Below are positions 57,237 through 64,000 of a stretch of 64,000 bases of DNA, one piece after another (position 1 is the first letter of the stretch; every line of letters starts with the position of its first letter). The notes beneath the pieces were generated by a model, which made no database searches, had not been told where the DNA came from, and saw only the letters and a list, made by a program, of their open reading frames with translations. The position numbers and the translations under genes were made by a program. Origin of the DNA: Dendrolimus kikuchii (lineage: Eukaryota > Arthropoda > Insecta > Lepidoptera > Lasiocampidae); assembly GCA_019925095.2 (NCBI GenBank), contig JAHHIN020000030.1, positions 7,347,501-7,411,500 on the forward strand, written 5' to 3'.

Positions 57237-59022
57237 TTCGGAATAAGAAAAAGGCCATAATTACGCAATAACCCCGCGAAAAAAACCTTTTGAAAACAAA
57301 AACTGCAACGAAGAGGAAAGTCTGGTAAGGAACAGCATGCAGAAAGAGGATGTGGAAGCAGAAAGAGGATGTGGAAGCTATACGACAAGATATCTCATCG
57401 GTTTTACGCCGTAGTCGTCTACCCAAACCGAATCTCACTCGTGCTGAATATATTGCCTTAAAAAACATTCGCAATAAACCAGAAATAACCGTGCTCCGTG
57501 CAGATAAAGGTAACGCGACTGTCGTCATGGATACGTCTGATTACAATAGTAAAATACAAGATCTTTTATCGGACGAAAGCACTTATAAAAAGGTCAAAAC
57601 TGACCCCACGGATAAAGTAACCAAACAAACAATCGCGGTTATGAAAAAACACTCCGAAAAATTAAGCTTAGACGTATCCGCACTCACACCATCTTGCGCC
57701 AAAGCGCCTAAACTGTATGGGTTACCTAAACTTCACAAAAACAACATCCCCTTGCGCCCTATAGTTAGCCAGCTTGACTCACCAACATACAGACTGGCAC
57801 AACATCTCGCGAAGACACTCAACAATCTCCGCGGCAACACACCCTACCATGTCAAGGATTCCTTCGACTTCATCAGCGCAATTGAAAATTTGACATTGGC
57901 TGAGGATGAAGTACTAGTCAGTTTTGATGTTCAGTCCTTATTTACCAGTTTACCAGTGGAAGACTGCATTGAGATTGTCAAAAGGAAGCTAATAGATAAT
58001 AACATGCCTGAGGAATATGCAGATCTACTAAAACATTGCCTCACATCAGGCTATTTCGTGTGGGACTACGGCTTCTACGACCAAATCAACGGTGTAGCCA
58101 TGGGCTCACCGGTGTCTCCTGTCGTGGCTGACATTTTTATGGAAGACTTCGAGCAGAAGGCACTGGATACCGCTCCGGCTAAGCCGAAGATGTATAAAAG
58201 GTACGTAGACGATACTTTTGCCGTCCTCCCAAACGATAAAGTCTCTGCATTTCTAGATCATCTCAATTCCTTTAGCAGTAATATTAAATTTACTATGGAA
58301 CTAGAGGCAAGTAATAAATTAGCTTTTCTGGATGTGCTCATCCTAAGGAACCCTGACAATACTCTTGGTCATACGGTGTATAGGAAACCTACCCATACAG
58401 ATAAATACCTTAATGGTTCGTCTCACCACCATCCTAGTCAGTTAGCTACCGTGGGCAAATTTTTGTTTCAGAGAGCACGGAAAATTTGTGACGAGAACCA
58501 CATAGCTGGAGAGCTTCAGCATGTCAAGCGAGTTCTACAACGCAATCAGCTGAAGACTCCACACCAACGTCACAAAGGCCCCAAACCACCTTCAGTTGAG
58601 CGGTGCCCTGCTACCCTACCGTACATCAAGGGGGTCACAGACAGAATTGGTCACATCCTCAGGCGAGCTTCAATCAAAACATATTTCAAACCACAGAAAA
58701 AGATTACCCAATTTCTGAGACCTGTGAAATGCAATATCCCACTCCAGGATGCAGGGGTTTACAAGCTTGATTGTCAGTGTGGATTATCATACATTGGGCA
58801 AACAAAGAGGAGCAATAATAACCATAAACAAAATTAAAAATAAAATTAAATAATTAAAATTAATAAGTTGGCGGTAGGCTAAATAAAACTTTAACAATAC
58901 TCGTTGACACTTGACATCTTTGTCTTCCGTGATCACGGCCACTGAAAAGTGGCCGAAACGTCGGAAAAACCAAAATCAAATAAAATTACCGCGCTTAAAA
59001 CCGTTAAAACGTAGTTTTATTA
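57237..59022 (+). mobile_element. Penelope-like element, copy lacking most of the endonuclease
   Basis: Plus-strand copy with RT intact, a deletion from the YIGQTKR codons at about 58808 into the 3' UTR, then the terminal repeat (58880-59022) with the hammerhead-like hairpin at about 58930-58965. A 19-bp tandem duplication (gcagaaagaggatgtggaa) occurs at about 57331-57369. Confidence 0.85.
57350..58837 (+). CDS. Penelope-like reverse transcriptase, endonuclease deleted
   Basis: 495 codons. PLE RT motifs in order: ITVLRADKGNATVVMD, KLYGLPKLHKNNIPLRPIVS, VLVSFDVQSLFTSLP (first aspartate), GVAMGSPVSPVVADIFME and YKRYVDDTFAV. It then follows the minus-strand copy through the linker to SYIGQTKR and ends in 7 unrelated codons, so the GIY-YIG fold is cut just after its second motif. 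RT may be active; endonuclease cannot be. Penelope-like RTs are related to telomerase and use target-primed synthesis. The true start may lie further left, in a broken 5' part. Confidence 0.88.
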   Translation: MWKQKEDVEAIRQDISSVLRRSRLPKPNLTRAEYIALKNIRNKPEITVLRADKGNATVVMDTSDYNSKIQDLLSDESTYKKVKTDPTDKVTKQTIAVMKKHSEKLSLDVSALTPSCAKAPKLYGLPKLHKNNIPLRPIVSQLDSPTYRLAQHLAKTLNNLRGNTPYHVKDSFDFISAIENLTLAEDEVLVSFDVQSLFTSLPVEDCIEIVKRKLIDNNMPEEYADLLKHCLTSGYFVWDYGFYDQINGVAMGSPVSPVVADIFMEDFEQKALDTAPAKPKMYKRYVDDTFAVLPNDKVSAFLDHLNSFSSNIKFTMELEASNKLAFLDVLILRNPDNTLGHTVYRKPTHTDKYLNGSSHHHPSQLATVGKFLFQRARKICDENHIAGELQHVKRVLQRNQLKTPHQRHKGPKPPSVERCPATLPYIKGVTDRIGHILRRASIKTYFKPQKKITQFLRPVKCNIPLQDAGVYKLDCQCGLSYIGQTKRSNNNHKQN

Positions 59023-59509
59023 TGTATACAAGTCGCGAAAACTTAAGAAAAACTAAGACTATAAACTTTTGACTAATTAGGTCTAAAAAAAAAATGTCGC
59101 GCCATCTTGTATGTAGTGGTTTAGGAGCTGTTAGAATTTACGCTTTTATACGGCGATTGTCATTCTTAGGCTACTTTCCGATTTTTTGGTGCAGCAGCGG
59201 TGCCGTATCGATATGCTAGGTATCGAAAGCTTACCGAGCGCCTATATTTATACTAGCTTTTAATCAAAAACTCGCTTTGTCCACCTTAAGGGTTTAAATT
59301 CCAAAAACGCCGACAAACCTATACATTTAATTCTAACTAGAAGCCGGTATACAAACTTTCATCCTCTTTGGAGTTGAATTTCCAAAAACCCTTTCTTAGT
59401 ACGCATTTACAGTATAGAAAGAATTTGCATGCAAATTTTCACGATCCTAGCCCCAGTGGTTTGAGCTGTGCGATGATATGTTAGTGAGGTAAAGTAAAAT
59501 ATTATATAT
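59023..59509. other. Spacer with RTE-like tail
   Basis: Near 59425-59475 aattttcacgatcctagccc and agtggtttgagctgtgcg resemble an RTE-type LINE tail. The rest is unassigned; no coding. Confidence 0.4.
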
Positions 59510-60146
59510 TATAAGCCATAATGGCGGTAGTTGAGTTTTTTTTGCAAGTACGGCGGTAGCGTTCGCTAGCGGCACATGCCCTGTACACGTGCGCGGCGTC
59601 GTCACCCCGCCCACCTTTCACTACGCTTAGAGTATAAAAACGGACCGCTCCGTTGTATTAGCACGCATTTCCAACGAATGCGTCGTCGAGCATGGACCAT
59701 TGGCTTCCAATCAGTACTGCTCTGACAATAGATACGGAACACCGTCATTGGCGGCTAAGTACTATCTAAATAATAGACGTGGAACACTGTCCCAGTCAGT
59801 ACTGTCTAAATTGCGGTAGGTGCGTGGAACGCTGTATCTAACAGCCAGTACAGCCCTAAAGTGACCGCCCCGCTCTCATGACAATAGACGTGGAACACTG
59901 TCCCAGACAGTCAGTACCGTCTAAATTGCGGTAGGTGCGTGGAACGCTGTATCTAACAGCCAGTACAGCCCTAAAGTGACCGCCCCCGCTGTCATATCTA
60001 ACTGTAATTGTTTTTGTACTTTATTAATGGTGTTTTTGTACTTTATTAATGGTTGTTTGTCTAATCAAATCAATAAATTTGTTATAAAATTAAATAAATT
60101 GTTTACGACTATATTTTTTATTATTTTCCACTTCTGGTCGCTAAAA
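59510..60146 (+). repeat. Solo LTR of the mdg3-like family
   Basis: Same structure as 7518-8140 in opposite orientation: start TATAAGCCATAATGG, TATAAAAA at 59633-59640, hairpin array, end GGTCGCTAAAA. More diverged (roughly 7% by eye) plus a small tandem duplication near the end (ttgtactttattaatgg twice, about 60012-60052). Flanks are atatat on the left and atatgt on the right, close to the ATATAT target of the full element. Confidence 0.85.
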
Positions 60147-61635
60147 ATATGTATAAGATGAGCGTTTCGTGATTCGCTCGGTACCGATCCCACGCCGCTG
60201 CTGCACCTTCAAATAAAAAACGACCTTAGCATTTTTCATCCGTGTTAACAGTTAACATGTTTTTAGGAAAATTAGTTAATATCAATGTATTTCAATGTCC
60301 CTGCTCCATCTGGGATAATGTTAGTGTTAGTGATTGTCGTCAAATGCGTCTTGTTTACTATAGCGTTAAAAATATTGCCGTTAATGATTAGCTACATTAG
60401 TGTATATTACATAGGTTAGCTGTCAATGTTTAACGCACTTCACAAAGAACGTATTAAACCTATCGCTACATCTGCGAGAACTAAAATTATCCCAGATGTA
60501 GTAGCAGTAACACCAGAAAGTAAATTAAACTAAACAAAATAATTAACTACATTTTCACAACTGTTTCATATTACAAGTCTATACAACCGTTCAAACACAA
60601 CTCCAAATATCACGAAAATGGAAATTGTACTGCGCATTTCTCCAGCTGCCGTGAGTATTTTGGACTAGTGTTTGAAAAAAATGCAATAATAATAAACAAG
60701 AGTCTCTAGATTGACTTTTAACAATTTTCCCAATTTCATGAATTATTTATGAAGTATCATGACATCTAGACCGGCGGTCATTATTAAATACTGGACATGT
60801 GTACTTAGCTTCGCTCGAATATTTACAACCATCAAAATTTTAAACCCACCGCAAATTTTGATGCCCAACAAAAAAATATTCCCTAATCTCAAGACTATAA
60901 CAAATAACTTTTCTAACATTATTGCAGTACATTAGAGAGACGAATCTACTGTGTATCTATACAAAGTAACATGTGTTGCTCAAAACACTATATTTTCAGG
61001 CAAGACTGACATACCGGGTAAAAATATGGTATCGCTACATATGATAATTGCAGATATCGGTAAAAAATAAATATTGCTATAAAACTTAACGTTATGTCTA
61101 GAACATTTTTTAAAGTAAATATAACGTTAATATTAATTTTATTAATAAATTTACCGTTATTTTTAGTTATCATCGTCGCTCTCGCTCATTCGAAAAATCA
61201 TGAAACAGCATTGACGCTAATAACTTTTATATAACATTGCAATTGATTTACAGTTGCGTTTGTCGATTGTTTCGGTAACGTAATAAATACCGGTAAATAT
61301 AACGTTAAAGATACGATTGTTAATGTTATATTTAATATTAGAATTATAAATGTTACTTAAGCAACAGTACAAAATCGTGCCGGTATGGCAGAATCTTTTT
61401 CGAAAGCAATGATAATTAACTATATTTTTAAAGTGAATTTATAACGTTTTCAAGCCCTGTTTTCAGGGATTAATAACCAGTTCTCAGTTCTTCACATATT
61501 TGAAGGTAATAAATTAACAGAAGTCACTCACGACAAATCTGTATTACACAAATCTCAACAATAATATTACGAGTATTTCATAAAAAAATGTTTTAGATTT
61601 AATATTTTCTTAAGTTTTCGCGACTGGTATACATT
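60147..61635. other. AT-rich sequence with TAAATATAACGTTAA repeats
   Basis: No genes. The string TAAATATAACGTTAA occurs at about 61116 and 61292, with inverted or partial versions near 61085 and 61325 (an AT-rich MITE-like cluster). Other parts show nothing. Confidence 0.4.
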
Positions 61636-61870
61636 AACGGTTTTAAGCGCGGTAATTCAGATCAGATTAAATCAGATTCGATAAACTACAAATACTCGCA
61701 AAAGAGAATCGTTTCATACCTAGAATAATGCATGAGGCTACTGAAATCAAAAAACACCCAAATTTCAATAGAGAAGATGGTTGGCAAGTACCACCTGTTT
61801 CGGACCCGATATCATCAAAACTATTAAGACCCAAATCCAGCAAAAACTTTTTGTTTTTGTGAAACATTCG
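61636..61870 (+). mobile_element. Penelope-like fragment with endonuclease C-terminus
   Basis: Begins with a piece of the terminal repeat (ggttttaagcgcggtaatt) and then codes, on the plus strand, for the last part of the PLE endonuclease (ENRFIPRIMHEATEIKKHPN, NREDGWQVPPV), closely matching 56265-56480 in reverse. Terminal repeat joined directly to an interior 3' coding segment is a typical PLE truncation. Confidence 0.75.
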
Positions 61871-62840
61871 TGACATTAGTGTTGAGATTTGTATAATACA
61901 GATTTGTTGTAAGTAAATTATGTTAATTTATATCTTAAAACATGTGGTAATGCGCGAGCGAGATATCAGAATATTCGCGAGCGAGATATTAGAATATTAA
62001 GGAATGTAAGAAAGACTAAATATATAAAAGTAAATTGGTAACATTTCAGGAATGAAGAAAGGAATTGATCTAATATATAAAGTCCATGGTGGATTTATGG
62101 TATAAGGGTCATAGCTCAGTGGTACTACTCCGTACTGGCGATGCTTGCTGCAACCGATAAGCACCGCCGTCCAAACGTGGACGCCGCGTTGCCGACTAGC
62201 GAACCTCGCGTGGTCAACGACTAAACGCCGCGTAAACCAAGACTGGTCGTGTAATCTATCACAGATTGGTACTAGATTTATAGAATAACTCCGAGTAGCC
62301 GGTCGTAACAGAGTGATACGCAAGCCGTCCGCGCGTGAACAACTTCCGGGCGAGGCGATCCCGTACTAGTCAGCTGTGTTAACTTGGCACGTCTAATTGC
62401 TAATTTTTAAACAAACAAAACATCGTTCAGTTATCGATCGTTAGTCTATGTTTGGACACTTTGTTAACAAGTTATTTAAGAAAAAATAAAATGTTTGTGA
62501 AGTTGGAACATGCAAATGCGAATTTATGAAAAGGCAATACGCCGTTCGTACGCTTATCCTGGAAAAAGTTTCGTTTGCCCACGCTTAGTTTAGAATTTAT
62601 TAAAAAAAAAAAAGTTGAATTTAAAATTCTTGTTCTTGAAGAGTGGTGATTGGTTATATCGTTTGTACATCCATCGAATTGTATTGTCCAGGGAAATTTT
62701 CCGTATGCCGCGCACCCTTGTTTTAAAAATCATTACATTTTTATTTTATTTATTTTTAAATTAATTAACAAAAACATGCACGCAGTAGTACTGCGTGTGA
62801 ACTGCACACATTTTTTTTTAAATTAATCCAAGCGCCTTAA
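61871..62840. other. Mostly unassigned; short tandem repeat and a tRNA-like A box
   Basis: A 25-26 bp duplication (gcgagcgagatat-agaatatt) lies at about 61953-62001. At 62110-62122, TAGCTCAGTGGTA matches a Pol III A box, but no B box follows within 80 bases. ggtcgtaaca at 62302-62311 resembles the end of the LTR at 13784-14218. No coding. Confidence 0.35.
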
Positions 62841-62915
62841 ACCTTTCGCCCTCGAAGGATAGCAATCGACCAAACCACTCACATTCGTATTTACAATACT
62901 TGTTAGGATTTCAAC
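62841..62915 (+). repeat. RTE-type tail end
   Basis: accactcacattcgtattta and caatacttgttagga resemble the end of the tail at 44855-44893. 63230-63454 beyond it may be 3' UTR of the LINE below. Confidence 0.35.
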
Positions 62916-63454
62916 TCGGCACACTTCACTCCGTCTACAACCGCTAACTTCATATTGTACTCTTTGCCTACACTAGCGCCATTCTGGTCCGTTCCTGATC
63001 TTCATTTACTACTTTCAGCCTCAATAGCCCACATACGCGATAGATCCTCCTTACCTACTCTCTACCCTGTATAGATATAAAATTAAAATAATTTGAAAAG
63101 ACAGGAACCTAAATTCGGTAGTTGGCTTAATTCACAAAAACATTAAATTAATATTTTTTTTTTTAATAATACAGGAAGCCTCACTATGAAAGGTAACTCT
63201 TACTTTCACTTATGACCGGTTTCTATCTCTTACATATATATCTATCTCATACATTCATTTATCTTCTTCTTCTTTTTTTTGGATTATGGCTCCAACGCAG
63301 TTGGCATTGATTTGGCCAATGTCACAGTAGGTGGTAAAATGTCAGGTGCATATAAGAGTATAAATGCGAAAAGAAAAATTTGGTCGGTGATCTTCCAAAT
63401 CACTTTCTGAAATCCTGAGGACAACACAAAACATAGAGTGTTAGACTAACTACA

Positions 63455-63814
63455 TTAGAGATAGATGTTATTTATTGTTAAAAACTTTGATAATATATGT
63501 ACATGTCTACTATCAGCTAGGGTAAGAAGAAAGTCCACATTGACCGGTCGGGGAAAATCTTTGAGTAATATACTGTAGAGGGGAGAAACTATTTTGGGAC
63601 ATTCGAAAAAAATGTGATGGACAGAGCCGTCAGCTAAGCCGCATTCACAGAGAGAATTATCGCGAATTCTTAATTTTGCAAGAAATACAAGACAGCAACA
63701 GTGGCCAAGACGCAGGCGAATTATAGTTGATATAACTTTTTTGGGTAGTTTTCTATAGTTGAAGAACCAAGGTTTGGGACGTAATGTTGGTTGCAAACTA
63801 CCGTAGTATCTGCC
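63455..63814 (-). pseudogene. LINE ORF2 C-terminus (I/R1-type zinc region)
   Basis: On the minus strand about 115 codons end a LINE ORF2: PKKVISTIIRLRLGHCCC, LRIRDNSLCECGLADGSVHHIFFEC and a C-terminal tail. The CECG...HHIFFEC arrangement is the zinc-binding end of I/R1-type LINEs with RNase H. Upstream the frame passes into the CR1 5' end at 63815, so this LINE was truncated by that insertion. Confidence 0.7.
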
Positions 63815-64000
63815 ACGCACAAACTGGGTCATTGCTAGGGGAACGACACGCGTCGGTCGGGGGCGATAACACTGCAGCAATAGTATGCTCTTGGCAGCGC
63901 TCCGTCCGCGATCGACGTCACAGAATAGTGTGGAAGACTCCGAGCGTTGCTGCACGGGCGAGCAACCCCAATACCCACTAAAAACCCCCTCCTCCCTGAC
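63815..64000 (+). mobile_element. 5' end of a second CR1 LINE copy
   Basis: Matches 35565-35750 with one difference (gggtcattg for gggtcgttg) to the window edge. The shared start at acgcacaaactgggtc defines the 5' end of the family. ORF1 would begin about 410 bp past the window end. Confidence 0.85.

Noticed and set aside
62095..62180. tRNA gene suggested by TAGCTCAGTGGTA
   Set aside because: No B box, no acceptor or anticodon stem could be drawn.

Overview
The window is a stretch of insect nuclear genome, almost certainly from a moth or butterfly. There is no prokaryotic signal and almost everything is retrotransposon. The lepidopteran inference rests on the element mix (BEL/Pao, mdg3-like, mag-like and errantivirus-like LTR elements, Jockey and CR1 LINEs, a Penelope-like element, tRNA-derived SINEs, RTE-type tails carrying CAGA or AACAAACAAAC) and on an insect-type monocarboxylate transporter exon. 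It was read by eye, without database searches.

Layout. 1-733: LINE tail and Penelope terminal scrap. 734-7091: BEL/Pao element (BEL-1, minus), LTRs about 99% identical, one coding break. 7518-13684: Gypsy mdg3/micropia-like element (minus) with two identical 623-bp LTRs and an ATATAT target duplication, but a badly decayed interior. 13784-14218: probable solo LTR. 14251-25401: second BEL/Pao element (BEL-2, minus) split by a near-complete Jockey-clade LINE (about 18830-24004, minus). 25824-35173: errantivirus-like Gypsy element (minus) with GTTC target duplication, gag, pol and env, a tRNA-Leu primer site and a probable -1 frameshift site. 35565 to about 40760: CR1-clade LINE (plus) with PHD/FP-type ORF1, a hydrophobic inter-ORF frame and EN-RT ORF2.

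40840-44960 is mostly non-coding, with a SINE, several MITEs and a candidate THAP-type first exon at 41437-41496 preceded by a DRE motif. 44963-50791: mag-like Gypsy element (plus) with AATAC target duplication, missing its protease core and carrying a 5'-truncated LINE. 51397-51722: Harbinger-like MITE. 51882-53111: last coding exon of an SLC16 monocarboxylate transporter (minus), the only clear host gene. 54997-55311: small broken reading frame. 55398-55686: tRNA-derived SINE. 55902-59022: two Penelope-like copies in inverted orientation. 59510-60146: solo LTR of the mdg3-like family. 61636-61870: third Penelope scrap. 63455-63814: C-terminus of another LINE, cut by the 5' end of a second CR1 copy that runs off the window.

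How it fits together. Near-identical LTR pairs, intact target duplications and two nearly identical CR1 5' ends point to recent activity, while in-frame stops, frameshifts and nested insertions have disabled most copies. The signals I find most worth following are: identical LTRs on a decayed interior (movement in trans); a repeated LTR hairpin that keeps its stem while its sequence changes; a 3'-UTR module shared by a Jockey LINE and a Penelope element; a 136-codon hydrophobic frame bridging the two CR1 ORFs; and hammerhead-like motifs at the Penelope ends.
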